Of a stretch of 64,000 nucleotides of DNA, positions 16,493 through 25,166 are shown piece by piece. The notes below the pieces were generated by a model. That model did no database searches, had not been told where the DNA came from, and saw only the letters and a list, made by a program, of their open reading frames with translations. This DNA comes from Dyadobacter beijingensis DSM 21582 (GTDB taxonomy: Bacteria > Bacteroidota > Bacteroidia > Cytophagales > Spirosomataceae), in the NCBI RefSeq assembly GCF_000382205.1, contig NZ_KB907787.1, positions 1,341,176 to 1,405,175 on the forward strand, given 5' to 3'. Numbering within the stretch: position 1 is the first letter of the stretch; each line of letters starts with the position of its first letter. The position numbers were made by a program, and so were the translations under genes.

Positions 16493-17974
16493 TTACCAAC
16501 CCAGGTGCTCCACGACATCCGATGCGATCAGCGCGGTTTGTCCGCGGGCTTCGGCGGCGCGGTCGCCGGCAGCGCCGTGCTGATAAACGCCGAGGATAGC
16601 TGCGTCGGCCGGGGCGTATTTTTGGGCGAGGAGACTGGTGATGATGCCGGTGAGGACGTCGCCGGTGCCGCCGGTAGCCATGCCGGGGTTGCCGGTGGAG
16701 TTGAAATGCACTTCGCCGTTGGGTAAAACTACGGCCGTATTGGCACCTTTCAGGCAGATAATCACCTTGTACTTGGCAGCGAAGGCGCGGGCTTTTTCCA
16801 GTCGCTCATATTCGTTGCTGCTATCGCCGGCGAGGCGTTGAAATTCCTTCGGATGCGGGGTGAGGATCGTGTTTGCCGGCAGTTTATACAGCAAATGCCG
16901 GTTGGCAGACAGGATATTCAATGCGTCGGCATCGATCATGACGGGTACCTTGGCTTGTTCCAGTACTTTTTCCAATGCTTTCACCGTGGCGCCGTCCTGG
17001 CCGAGGCCCGGCCCGATGCCGATCGCTGTTGCCGAACTGAGGTCAGGCGTTTTGCTGATGTGTTTTTCGGCTTCGTCTACCGTCGTCATGGCTTCGGGAA
17101 CGGAGATCTGCATGATCTCGTACCCGCATGCAGGGACATGCATCGTGAGCAGGCCCACGCCTGCACGCAGGCAGGCCTTGCCGGACAGTACCGCGGCACC
17201 CATTTTACCATAACTTCCCGCAATGAGCACGGCATGGCCGAATGTGCCTTTGTGCGAGAACTTTTGCCGGGGTTTGATCCGGCGGTCGGCTTCGGGTTTA
17301 TCCGTAAAATAGTAGGGCGTTTCGGTGGCGTCGATATAATCGCTGCTCAGGCCGATGTCCACCACATGCCATTCACCAGCGTATTCCGCGTTCTGCGGGA
17401 ATAGGAATGCGATTTTGGGCAGCTGGAATGTGACGGTATAGCGGGGTTTGACAATGACATCCCCCGGATCGTTCGGCTGGTCGGTATAGAGGCCGCTGGC
17501 GATGTCGACAGAAACGACTTTGCACGAAAGCTCATTCAAGTACCTGATCACAATGCTCAGCAGCCCATCCACGGGTCGCGAAAGACCGGAGCCGAGCAAC
17601 GCGTCGATGCAAACAACCTGTTTGGGAAGCTGCGGCAGGTCGTTTTCAGAATGAATGCGGCGGGGCGTGAGATGGTGGCCGAGGCGGGAAAGGTTTTGCC
17701 GGAAATCGTCGGTTGCATTCAAGGTATATTCGACGATGAAAACCTGCACATCATAGCCCTGGGCGCTCAGCAAGCGGGCAATCGCGAGCCCGTCGCCGCC
17801 GTTGTTGCCCTTCCCGCAGAAGACCGCGATCGGGCGGGTGTTTACATATTGGTTACAAAACCAGCGGACAAATGCCAGCGAGGCACGTTCCATGAGATCG
17901 AGGGAGGTAATGGGTTCGTGCGCGATCGTGTAGGCATCCATCGCCCGGATCTGTTCTACATTGAAAATCTTCAT
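16493..17974 (-). CDS. nnr: Bifunctional NAD(P)HX epimerase/dehydratase
   Basis: 493 aa from the ATG at 17972-17974; a GTG three codons upstream is less likely. The N-terminal YjeF_N domain (about 1-210) has the [18 protein letters not shown] motif and epimerises the R and S forms of hydrated NAD(P)H. The C-terminal ribokinase-like YjeF_C domain (about 225-490) carries [20 protein letters not shown] and the ATP/ADP-site signature [16 protein letters not shown], and dehydrates S-NAD(P)HX at the expense of ADP (bacteria) or ATP. Together they repair damaged nicotinamide cofactors in the cytosol. Monocistronic, divergent from rplS. Confidence 0.94.
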   Translation of the reverse strand: MKIFNVEQIRAMDAYTIAHEPITSLDLMERASLAFVRWFCNQYVNTRPIAVFCGKGNNGGDGLAIARLLSAQGYDVQVFIVEYTLNATDDFRQNLSRLGHHLTPRRIHSENDLPQLPKQVVCIDALLGSGLSRPVDGLLSIVIRYLNELSCKVVSVDIASGLYTDQPNDPGDVIVKPRYTVTFQLPKIAFLFPQNAEYAGEWHVVDIGLSSDYIDATETPYYFTDKPEADRRIKPRQKFSHKGTFGHAVLIAGSYGKMGAAVLSGKACLRAGVGLLTMHVPACGYEIMQISVPEAMTTVDEAEKHISKTPDLSSATAIGIGPGLGQDGATVKALEKVLEQAKVPVMIDADALNILSANRHLLYKLPANTILTPHPKEFQRLAGDSSNEYERLEKARAFAAKYKVIICLKGANTAVVLPNGEVHFNSTGNPGMATGGTGDVLTGIITSLLAQKYAPADAAILGVYQHGAAGDRAAEARGQTALIASDVVEHLGW

Positions 17975-17994
17975 GATAATCACGTGAAAAGCTT

Positions 17995-18023
17995 TTTGTT
18001 ACGGACAAATAATACTAGCTTTG
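17995..18023 (+). promoter_or_regulatory. rplS promoter
   Basis: TTTG (17995-17998), 17 nt, then TAGCTTTG (18016-18023): exact matches to both Bacteroidota sigma-A elements. It lies about 92 nt before the rplS ATG, in the divergent gap with nnr. The resulting roughly 85-nt leader could hold autoregulatory structure, but none was identified. Confidence 0.6.
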
Positions 18024-18115
18024 CACTCGTTTTCTCAAAAGCTGTTTTGAATGAAGGGGCGTCACCCCGTCCGCTGGGAGCAAGCTATCATTTTAAATCC
18101 ATAAAATCACTCGTC

Positions 18116-18478
18116 ATGAGCGAACTTATTAAACTCGTAGAAGCTACGATTGAAAATCGTAAATCCGAGTATCCTGATTTCAAATCAGGCGACACGATCA
18201 ATGTTCACGTGAAAATCCGTGAAGGTAACAAAGAGCGTATCCAGCAGTTCCAGGGTACGGTTATGCAGCGTCGTAACGTAAACGGAGCTGGCGAAACTTT
18301 TACAGTACGTAAAATTTCAAACGGTATCGGAGTTGAACGTGTTTTCCCAATCCTTTCACCAAGCATCGCGAAAATCGAATTGATTCGTCGTGGTAAGGTG
18401 CGTCGCTCACGTCTGTTCTTCTTGCGTGGTCGTCAGGGCAAAGCCGCTCGTATTAAAGAGCTTAAAGCAACGAAGTAA
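18116..18478 (+). CDS. rplS: 50S ribosomal protein L19
   Basis: 120 aa: [66 protein letters not shown] and [15 protein letters not shown] are all L19 landmarks. The frame is open upstream to 17651, but that part is antisense to nnr and unrelated, so the ATG at 18116 is the start. L19 sits at the 30S-50S interface. It is a single-gene unit with its own promoter and a strong terminator at 18506-18546. Codon use is more biased (GTA, CGT, GAA) than in its neighbours, as expected for a highly expressed ribosomal gene. Confidence 0.97.
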   Translation: MSELIKLVEATIENRKSEYPDFKSGDTINVHVKIREGNKERIQQFQGTVMQRRNVNGAGETFTVRKISNGIGVERVFPILSPSIAKIELIRRGKVRRSRLFFLRGRQGKAARIKELKATK

Positions 18479-18505
18479 TCCCCCGGATCTTCGGCACGAA
18501 ATTTT

Positions 18506-18546
18506 AAAACCCCGCAAGCGAATTTTTCTTGCGGGGTTTTGTTTTT
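18506..18546 (+). terminator. rplS intrinsic terminator
   Basis: AAAACCCCGCAAG (18506-18518) pairs with CTTGCGGGGTTTT (18528-18540), a 13-bp stem with a 9-nt loop, continuing into GTTTTTTG. It starts 28 nt after the rplS stop. Confidence 0.9.
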
Positions 18547-18556
18547 TGTTGAAACG

Positions 18557-18671
18557 AGCTGTAAGCAGTAGGCCATAAGCTATAAGCAGCAGGCTATAAG
18601 CAATAGGCGGCTCTTTGCTTGCAAATTTCACAGCTTACAGCTCAAAGCTTACAGCCTTTACACTTATAGCC
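18557..18671. repeat. Short-word inverted repeat between rplS and dapF
   Basis: The left half repeats words such as GCTGTAAGC, CATAAGC, TATAAGCAG and GGCTATAAGC. The right half carries inverse words (CAGCTTACAGCT, AAGCTTACAGCC, CTTATAGCC). The halves can fold into a long imperfect hairpin. It fills almost the entire gap between the rplS terminator and the dapF start, and no coding potential is seen. Confidence 0.7.
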
Positions 18672-18678
18672 TTTTCAA

Positions 18679-19458
18679 ATGAATATCTCCTTTTATAAAT
18701 ACCAGGGTACCGGCAACGATTTTGTGATGATCGATGATCGTGACTTGCAATTCCCGGTTTCCAAAGAGCTGATCGCCTCCATCTGCCACCGGCGCTTCGG
18801 GGTGGGCTCGGATGGCCTTATTTTGCTCCAAAATGCCGAAGGTTACGATTTTCGGATGGTGTATTTCAATGCGGATGGCGGGGAAGGAAGCATGTGCGGG
18901 AATGGCGGCCGCTGCGTGGTGCGTTTTGCGAACGACCTGGGGCTTTTTACGGATTTTACCAAATTCATCGCCGTCGATGGGGAACACGAGGCTACTGTTT
19001 CCGGCGATACCGTCCGCTTGAAAATGTCGAATGTGAATGGCGTCGAACAATATGAGGAATACGATTTCATGAATACCGGCTCGCCGCATTATGTGACATA
19101 TGTGGAGGATATTCACGAACCCGACGTCGTCAATATCGGAAGCGAGATCCGCTACGGCTCGGTATATGGCCCGAAAGGCGGTACGAACGTCAATTTCGTG
19201 GAAGTGATCGAAGACAACCACCTGAGCGTGCGCACGTACGAGCGCGGCGTGGAAGACGAAACGTTCTCATGCGGCACGGGCGTAACTGCCTGCGCATTGT
19301 CCGCGCACATCCGCGAGGGCTGGGACGGCCCCGTAACCGTTGAGACGATCGGCGGAACACTGGCCGTGGAATACGAGGAAGCTGGCGAAGGCCGGTTCAA
19401 AGATATTTACCTGATCGGTCCGGCTGTGCGCGTTTTCGAAGGGAGTTTGAAAGTTTAG
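18679..19458 (+). CDS. dapF: Diaminopimelate epimerase
   Basis: 259 aa. Both catalytic cysteine motifs are present: MCGNGGRCVVRFA (about residues 73-85) and ETFSCGTGVTACALSA (about 193-208). The N-terminus YKYQGTGNDFVMIDD is diagnostic. DapF interconverts LL- and meso-diaminopimelate, giving the peptidoglycan cross-linking amino acid and the lysine precursor. dapA lies in the same window at 46.7 kb but in a separate transcription unit. The TAG stop is embedded in the first unit of an AGTTTA-type repeat that continues to the neighbouring convergent gene. Confidence 0.96.
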   Translation: MNISFYKYQGTGNDFVMIDDRDLQFPVSKELIASICHRRFGVGSDGLILLQNAEGYDFRMVYFNADGGEGSMCGNGGRCVVRFANDLGLFTDFTKFIAVDGEHEATVSGDTVRLKMSNVNGVEQYEEYDFMNTGSPHYVTYVEDIHEPDVVNIGSEIRYGSVYGPKGGTNVNFVEVIEDNHLSVRTYERGVEDETFSCGTGVTACALSAHIREGWDGPVTVETIGGTLAVEYEEAGEGRFKDIYLIGPAVRVFEGSLKV

Positions 19459-19578
19459 AGTTTAATAGAAGTTTAAAGTTTAATAGAAGTTTAGAGTTTT
19501 GAGTAAAAAGCAGAGCCTTGCAGGTCATCGACTTGCAAGGCTCTATTTTGTTCTCTGAACTTTAAACTCTATTATTCC
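19452..19578. repeat. Nested repeat hairpin between dapF and the rhodanese gene
   Basis: Two 18-nt units AGTTTARAGTTTAATAGA (19452-19469, 19470-19487) and a partial third start over the dapF stop. An inverse copy (AACTTTAAACTCTATTATT, 19559-19577) ends over the stop codon of the convergent rhodanese gene. Between the arms lies a compact terminator hairpin (19512-19544). Confidence 0.75.
19512..19548. terminator. Bidirectional terminator between dapF and rhodanese gene
   Basis: AGAGCCTTGCA (19512-19522) pairs perfectly with TGCAAGGCTCT (19534-19544). TATTTTG follows on the plus strand and TTTTTACTC on the minus strand, so it can stop both convergent transcripts. Confidence 0.85.
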
Positions 19579-19877
19579 GATTCGATAATGCCGCCTTTCA
19601 CGTGGAAAATCTGCTTGTCGGCCCATTCCGGGACTCGGCAGTAGTCCATTGCGGCCACTTTGCTGCGGACGCCATTGGTACAGATTACGACAATCGTTTG
19701 ATAGGGAGCCACCAATGCCCGTTTTTCACGGATTTCGGCCAGCGGGATATTGATTCCTCCTTCATTGAATTCATCAAATTCCCAAACCTCCCTCACATCC
19801 ACCAAAACCGCATCCGGCTTTTTTACCAACGCAAGCGCCTGCGAAAGATCGATATCGGCATAGGTTTTCCGGACCAT
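19572..19877 (-). CDS. Single-domain rhodanese-like protein
   Basis: 101 aa, one rhodanese domain: VLVDVREVWEFDEFNEGGIN is the CH2A-like start, and the active loop is ICTNGVRSKVAAM, with Cys66 as the persulfide-carrying residue. Such small cytosolic proteins (GlpE/PspE-like) transfer sulfane sulfur to thiols or cyanide. The start ATG overlaps the stop of the upstream helicase gene (TAATG), so the two are translationally coupled; why a helicase is paired with a sulfurtransferase is not clear. Complete at its usual length. Confidence 0.88.
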   Translation of the reverse strand: MVRKTYADIDLSQALALVKKPDAVLVDVREVWEFDEFNEGGINIPLAEIREKRALVAPYQTIVVICTNGVRSKVAAMDYCRVPEWADKQIFHVKGGIIESE

Positions 19878-21028
19878 TACGCGGGTTGTCTCACGTTTGC
19901 ATACGGATGGTCGTTCACGACCGGTATGTTTTTCGCGATCAGCTTGTGAATGTCTTTCAAAAACGGCTTCTCTTCCTTATCGCAGAACGACAATGCAATG
20001 CCTTTCGCGCCGGCGCGGCCAGTACGGCCGATGCGGTGCACATAAGTTTCCGGGATATTCGGGATCTCGTAATTGATCACGTGCGTGAGGTCGTCGACGT
20101 CGATACCACGGGCTGCAATGTCGGTTGCCACCAGTACGCGGGTGGTCTGGTTCTTGAAGTTCTTCAACGCATTCTGGCGCGCGGACTGTGACTTGTTACC
20201 ATGAATGGCTTCGGACGTAACCCCCGCTTTGCGTAACACTTTCACCACCTTGTCGGCCCCGTGTTTGGTACGGGTAAACACCAGTGCCGTCGCAATCGAT
20301 TCGTCTTTCAGAATGTGCAGCAGCAGCGAGTTTTTATCCGATTTATCGACGAAAAACACCGATTGGCGAATGGTATCGGCCGTAGAAGAAACCGGGGTCA
20401 CCTCCACCTTCGCAGGGTTTCTCAGAATGGTACCCGCTAGAGTGACGATCGCCGGGGGCATGGTAGCCGAGAAAAACAGCGACTGGCGCTTGGCGGGCAA
20501 CAGTTTGATCACCTTCTTGACGTCGTGCACAAACCCCATATCGAGCATGCGGTCCGCTTCGTCGAGTACGAAAAATTCCAGCTGGTTCAGTTTGATGAAC
20601 CCCTGGTTGATCAGGTCCAGCAAACGGCCCGGCGTAGCAATGAGTACGTCCACACCTTTCGCCAATGCGTCCGTTTGCGGTTTTTGACCCACACCACCAA
20701 AAATAACGCTGTGTTTCACACCTGTATAACGCCCGTACGCGGCGAAGCTCTCGCCGATCTGGATCGCGAGCTCGCGGGTGGGCGTCAGTATCAATGCGCG
20801 GATACGGCTTTTTTCAAACTTCCCAACCGGGTTATCATGCAGCAATTGCAGCATCGGAATGGCAAATGCGGCCGTTTTTCCGGTGCCCGTTTGCGCGCAA
20901 CCCAGCAAATCCTTATTCTCTAAAATGATGGGAATGGCTTTGGCCTGAATGGGGGTGGGAGTGGTGTATCCTTCTTCTTGAAGAGCCTTCTTAATCGGCT
21001 CTATGAGTTTTAAATCCTGAAATGTCAT
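19877..21028 (-). CDS. DEAD-box RNA helicase, RhlE-like
   Basis: 383 aa with the full set of motifs: Q motif (YTTPTPIQAKAIP), I AQTGTGKTAAF, Ia PTRELAIQIGE, II DEAD, III SAT, V DIAARGIDVDDL and VI YVHRIGRTGRAG. The tail after motif VI is short, with no basic C-terminal extension, so this is a minimal core helicase of the RhlE group. It unwinds short RNA duplexes during ribosome assembly or mRNA decay. A TATTTTTG match (21153-21160, minus strand) suggests a leader of about 125 nt, as often seen in cold-regulated helicase genes; that regulation is conjecture. Confidence 0.9.
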   Translation of the reverse strand: MTFQDLKLIEPIKKALQEEGYTTPTPIQAKAIPIILENKDLLGCAQTGTGKTAAFAIPMLQLLHDNPVGKFEKSRIRALILTPTRELAIQIGESFAAYGRYTGVKHSVIFGGVGQKPQTDALAKGVDVLIATPGRLLDLINQGFIKLNQLEFFVLDEADRMLDMGFVHDVKKVIKLLPAKRQSLFFSATMPPAIVTLAGTILRNPAKVEVTPVSSTADTIRQSVFFVDKSDKNSLLLHILKDESIATALVFTRTKHGADKVVKVLRKAGVTSEAIHGNKSQSARQNALKNFKNQTTRVLVATDIAARGIDVDDLTHVINYEIPNIPETYVHRIGRTGRAGAKGIALSFCDKEEKPFLKDIHKLIAKNIPVVNDHPYANVRQPA

Positions 21029-21208
21029 TTGGTCTTTTTAAAGGCTGCCGTTTGATTATCCATTTTAAACGCAGCCTGCATAATATGAATCGGCCATTGC
21101 GGCCTCGTATATAACAGAAGTATGTTTTTAAACGTTCAGTGAGTATACTGCGCAAAAATAGACAGTATTATCTTAATTTCGGTCACAATTCATCAACACT
21201 GCTACATT

Positions 21209-22057
21209 ATGGCCCGGATTATTACACTCACCTTCTTATTCTCGCTCTTTTTCATCGCTGCCAAAGCACAGGATGTGCTCGTGCGAAAAAATGGTTCCAT
21301 CATCGAAGGAAAGGTCGTCGAGGTCGGTATCGACCGTGTTTTGTACAAAATCAGTCAGGAAGCGAATGCCGCCAATTTCGTCGTGCGGAAGAACGAGTTG
21401 CTGCGGATCGAGTTCGGGAACGGGCAGACGATCTGGTTCGATAAACGCGCCGAACGCGGCAATGCGCGTAACCCGGACCGGTCGCGCGAGCGGAATTCGC
21501 CGGTCGTTCAGGATGAGGAATTTGGTAAAAACAAGATCGAAGTTTCGCCGTTCAAAGCGCTCGACAGCGGGCCGGGATTCGGGATCAGCTACGAACGCAT
21601 ATTGGATAAAAGCGGCTATTTCGGCCTGTACCTGCCGTTTACGATGACCATTCCGGACTCGTACTATTTCCCCGGAGGCAGCAGCAGCTCCGGCGATGAC
21701 GAGATGTATTATTTCGCGCCGACATTGAAAGTATATCCTTTCGGCCAGCGCCGCGTCACGTACGCCATCGGGCCCACGCTATTTGCCGGCCTGGGCAGGC
21801 GTTGGAACAATTACACCGATTACGATCCGTCCACGGGCGTCTACACGAACCGCGACGAAAGGCGTGACCGTTTCCGGATGGGTATGATCGTCAACAACTT
21901 CGTCAATTTTCAGATCATGCCTCGTTTCCAGATCGGCCTGAACGCCGGGGTCGGCCCGCGTTACGTCAACCGCGAGAAATTCGGGACAAATACGTATCGT
22001 TCAAGCGGCATCGACATTACGGGCGAGTTCAATTTCAGCCTCGGTTTCCGGTTCTGA
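21209..22057 (+). CDS. Outer-membrane beta-barrel protein with KNGxxIxGKV module
   Basis: 282 aa with signal peptide MARIITLTFLFSLFFIAAKA. Residues 22-75 form a small beta-rich module (DVLVRKNGSIIEGKVVEVGI ... LLRIEFGNGQTIWF) seen in many Bacteroidota envelope proteins. A charged linker (about 76-105) leads to a predicted beta-barrel (about 110-282), ending in the aromatic sequence GFRF used for outer-membrane assembly. Function unknown. The stop TGA directly abuts the stop of the convergent M14 peptidase gene in the palindrome TGATCA. Confidence 0.75.
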   Translation: MARIITLTFLFSLFFIAAKAQDVLVRKNGSIIEGKVVEVGIDRVLYKISQEANAANFVVRKNELLRIEFGNGQTIWFDKRAERGNARNPDRSRERNSPVVQDEEFGKNKIEVSPFKALDSGPGFGISYERILDKSGYFGLYLPFTMTIPDSYYFPGGSSSSGDDEMYYFAPTLKVYPFGQRRVTYAIGPTLFAGLGRRWNNYTDYDPSTGVYTNRDERRDRFRMGMIVNNFVNFQIMPRFQIGLNAGVGPRYVNREKFGTNTYRSSGIDITGEFNFSLGFRF

Positions 22058-23791
22058 TCATTTCACGACCCGGAAAATCGGGTAGCGCATGTATTCCTTT
22101 TCGGCGTAATCCGAATGCTGGTAGATGAAATCCAGCTGTGCATTACCGCTTTTGGTAAATTCCGGGTCGCCCTTACGCTTTTCTTCGAGCTGTGCTTTCA
22201 GTTCAGGGGATTTTTTGATTAAATCCGCAGCCAGGTCTTCGAAAACATATCCCGAATAATGCTCTTTGGCTTGAAGAATGGTATCAAAGAAATTCCATTT
22301 GAAAAACGAATCGACGCCCTTGGGTTCCAGCGTCTCGATGATGTAGCGGTTGGTCCATTGGTTTGCAGGTACGAGCCAGTCACCTTTTTTGAAAACCAGC
22401 TTCTGCTTTTCCGTCAGTAATTTTACCGACGTATGCCAGTAATGTCCTTCAAAAGGCGTTTTGGGTGTTTCGAGTTCTTCAATGTAATAGGTCTCGACGT
22501 TCATTTCGGTATCTTTATCGAGCGCTTTGATTTTCACGCCATTCAGCCGCAGCAACTCCGCAATAGGGTGCCATCCTTGCGGGATTACGTATGCCTCCGG
22601 CCGCGTTACTACATCGAGCGGCGCATAGGTGTCGTAAAACGGGATGTCTTTGGTAAATGGCTTCGCGCGGTCGTAATGCAGCCTTTTTTGCCCGCTTACT
22701 TCGCTCGTAATATACTCGGGCTCGTAACCTTTAAATGCGATCGTCGATTGTTTCGACTTGTCCACCTGCCAAGTCACGGCAAATTTTTCCTGCGTTTTAA
22801 CGGCCTCCTTCGTTTCCCGGCGCAGTTTCAGTAATGCATGACGGTGCGCTGCCAGGAATTTGATATTGCCGTGCAAATAGGCATAGGTCGATTTCACGCG
22901 CTGATCGTAGGGTTTCAGCATATGCGTTTCCGTCATCACACCGATGGTGTGAAACAATGCCGCATATCCCGTGGAATAGCGGGGCCAGTCGGGGAATTGG
23001 ACAAAACCTTTGTCGGGCGTTTGTCCGTACGCATTCACGTAGGGCGTCGCTTCAAATCCGGCTTCTTTCAGATGCTTGTACATGTAGGGCAGGAAAACCC
23101 GGTCGTTGAAATCTCCGAGCGGGCCGCCTAGTTTGTCTTTCTGGGCATAATCGAGCGTCATCACATATTGATAATCTGCCCCGTTGCTCACGTGCGTATC
23201 CGCGAACAGGTCCGGATCGAGTTCGTGGAAAATGGCCGCGAAGCTGCGTGCATTGCGGGTGTCGGATTTGATGAAATCGCGGTTCAGATCATAATTTCGC
23301 GCATTTCCCCGGAAGCCGTATTCTTCCGGCCCATTCTGGTTCGTACGCGTGGTGCTATTGCGGTTCAATGCGCCGCCGATATTGTAGAATGGAATGATCG
23401 CTACCACGATGCTGTCCATTTCAGGGAATTTCTTCGGGTTCACGAGCATATCGCGCAACAGCATCATCGAGGCATCCACACCGTCGGGTTCGCCGGGATG
23501 AATGGCATTATTGATAAACAGAATAGCCTTCCCCTGCGCTTTCAGTTTTTGGATATCGAAGACTTTGTTTCTCGAATACAACACCAGATGCAATGGCCGC
23601 CCGCTGTCGGTCAGGCCTTTTTCCTGCATTTGAACCTGCGGAAAGTCTTTCGCCAACTGGCGGTAAAAAGCAATGCCTTCCTCGTAGGTGGGCGTTTGTT
23701 TGCCGCCGCTTTTTTCAAAACGGGTCTGGTACTGTGCCGTGGCATCGAATGTGCCGGCAGCCAGCAACGTAAGCAGTAAAAGTCGGATCAT
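22058..23791 (-). CDS. M14-family zinc carboxypeptidase, secreted
   Basis: 577 aa with a signal peptide (MIRLLLLTLLAAGTFDATA). The zinc-binding HxxE is in NNAIHPGEPDGVDASMMLL (about 95-113); the third ligand His is probably in DTHVSNGADYQY and the catalytic Glu in MTETHML. Members hydrolyse C-terminal residues or amidated peptides and peptidoglycan stems; the substrate is not predictable. The second half (about 350-577) is a family-specific extension without a recognised domain. It lies 10 bp downstream of the lipase gene on the same strand, so the two form an operon of secreted hydrolases. Confidence 0.87.
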   Translation of the reverse strand: MIRLLLLTLLAAGTFDATAQYQTRFEKSGGKQTPTYEEGIAFYRQLAKDFPQVQMQEKGLTDSGRPLHLVLYSRNKVFDIQKLKAQGKAILFINNAIHPGEPDGVDASMMLLRDMLVNPKKFPEMDSIVVAIIPFYNIGGALNRNSTTRTNQNGPEEYGFRGNARNYDLNRDFIKSDTRNARSFAAIFHELDPDLFADTHVSNGADYQYVMTLDYAQKDKLGGPLGDFNDRVFLPYMYKHLKEAGFEATPYVNAYGQTPDKGFVQFPDWPRYSTGYAALFHTIGVMTETHMLKPYDQRVKSTYAYLHGNIKFLAAHRHALLKLRRETKEAVKTQEKFAVTWQVDKSKQSTIAFKGYEPEYITSEVSGQKRLHYDRAKPFTKDIPFYDTYAPLDVVTRPEAYVIPQGWHPIAELLRLNGVKIKALDKDTEMNVETYYIEELETPKTPFEGHYWHTSVKLLTEKQKLVFKKGDWLVPANQWTNRYIIETLEPKGVDSFFKWNFFDTILQAKEHYSGYVFEDLAADLIKKSPELKAQLEEKRKGDPEFTKSGNAQLDFIYQHSDYAEKEYMRYPIFRVVK

Positions 23792-23801
23792 GGAGTGAAA
23801 A

Positions 23802-24956
23802 TCAATGCTGATAGTTAGCCAGCAGGTAAAGGTATGGCGCCATTAAATGGTGAATAAAAACATTCTGTTTGGAATCGGGAAACTTCTGATAGTAATCGTT
23901 GTCGGCCAGCAGCACGATGGTCGGCCCGATCCGGACATAGTTGGCGCTGTTGAAATACGCAGGCGGCTGAAATTCCGGCAAAGTTTTCCGCACCATTTTA
24001 CCGGCGTAGTCACCCAGGTATTTCCGGTAATTGCGCCGCGCTTTTTCGCTGGGTTTCCGCATGCTTTTGTAGGCGTGCCGCATGGCGATGCGCGCAATCA
24101 GCTTCTGTTTTTTGATAACGCCGTTGATGTCTTTGAATGGATTGGTCTCGTTGAAATCATCCAGCGTCTGTACCGAAAAGGGGACTTCGGGGATCCAGTC
24201 GGCGCTGTTGATCACATTATAACCCCACCCGCCGTCGATCATCGCTTCGTATTCATAGCCGTAGTAGGTATTACCTGCCTTCGGGCTCGCGCTGCAATAG
24301 GCTTTAAACCGGATGTCTTTCGGGATTTTGCCCTGTTTTTGAAGTGAATGCAGGTGGGAATTCATCAGATAGGCGATCGCACCGCCCTGGCTATGCCCCA
24401 TGACGATGAAATCCGTCACCCCCGCTTTATACAACGAATCGATTTTCGGCAGAATATCCTGCGCCAGGAATGCGGTGCCTATCAGCCAGCCGACATGAAC
24501 GCCGGCGCGGGGATGATTGGCGAGGTCGTACTGAAAAGTGAACGAATTGCTGAGTTTCAATTCGCCCCTGGCGGGTACCATCGCGGCATAAAAATTTTCA
24601 AGCCAGCCTACCGGTTGCACAGTCGTGCCGCGGATATTGATGACAGCCACCGGCCCGTCGCTTTTCCAAAGCTCCCATTTGTTGTCGAGCCCCATCACGG
24701 GCGACCGGTACAGCGATTTAAAATAAGTTGGTTTAGGGACCACGAATTTCGGCGTAGCCACATTGGCGGCAACCGAGTCGTAAAGCAGCGCATGCATGTA
24801 GAGCAACTCGGTATATTCAGCCTTGTCAAAGCCCGGTTTAAGTTTGCCGCTTCCAGGCTGTGCCATCACAGGAGTAAGCCATATGAATGCAAGCAAAAAA
24901 ACGACCTGCGGTACCCGGAACGGAAACCGGCTGTTATGGAAGGGAGACATTTGCAT
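23802..24956 (-). CDS. Class 3-type lipase family protein
   Basis: 384 aa with an N-terminal signal peptide (residues 1-32, ending PVMAQ). The alpha/beta-hydrolase oxyanion segment VINIRGTTVQ (about 105-114) and nucleophile elbow VMGHSQGGAIAYLM (Ser189) match fungal-type class 3 lipases. The acid and His are not certain, but Asp and His candidates follow (ADWIPEVPF; IHHLMAPY). It probably acts on esters in the periplasm or outside the cell. A second ATG two codons downstream is an equally possible start. First gene of the lipase-M14 pair. A weak promoter-like match (TTTA-N19-TACATTTA, -7 at 24990-24997) lies upstream. Confidence 0.82.
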   Translation of the reverse strand: MQMSPFHNSRFPFRVPQVVFLLAFIWLTPVMAQPGSGKLKPGFDKAEYTELLYMHALLYDSVAANVATPKFVVPKPTYFKSLYRSPVMGLDNKWELWKSDGPVAVINIRGTTVQPVGWLENFYAAMVPARGELKLSNSFTFQYDLANHPRAGVHVGWLIGTAFLAQDILPKIDSLYKAGVTDFIVMGHSQGGAIAYLMNSHLHSLQKQGKIPKDIRFKAYCSASPKAGNTYYGYEYEAMIDGGWGYNVINSADWIPEVPFSVQTLDDFNETNPFKDINGVIKKQKLIARIAMRHAYKSMRKPSEKARRNYRKYLGDYAGKMVRKTLPEFQPPAYFNSANYVRIGPTIVLLADNDYYQKFPDSKQNVFIHHLMAPYLYLLANYQH

Positions 24957-25166
24957 AGCGGAACGGGACTGTCGGTTAGCAACGATTACTAAATGTAGGA
25001 AAACAATCCGTGAAGCTAAATTTCTACCGTTTCAAATGTGGCTGTGGCCTTGTTTTTAGCTAGTTTGTTCAAATTAGAATACTATTAGAGTTTGCTGGTA
25101 AAGGGTCCCTCGCCTTGAATACCACCGCTGAATTTCATATTTTTGGTTAGTCTAAAAAATATTTTC

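Noticed and set aside
17651..18115. 155-residue N-terminal extension of ribosomal protein L19
   Set aside because: It is antisense to nnr and crosses the rplS promoter; L19 begins at the ATG 18116.
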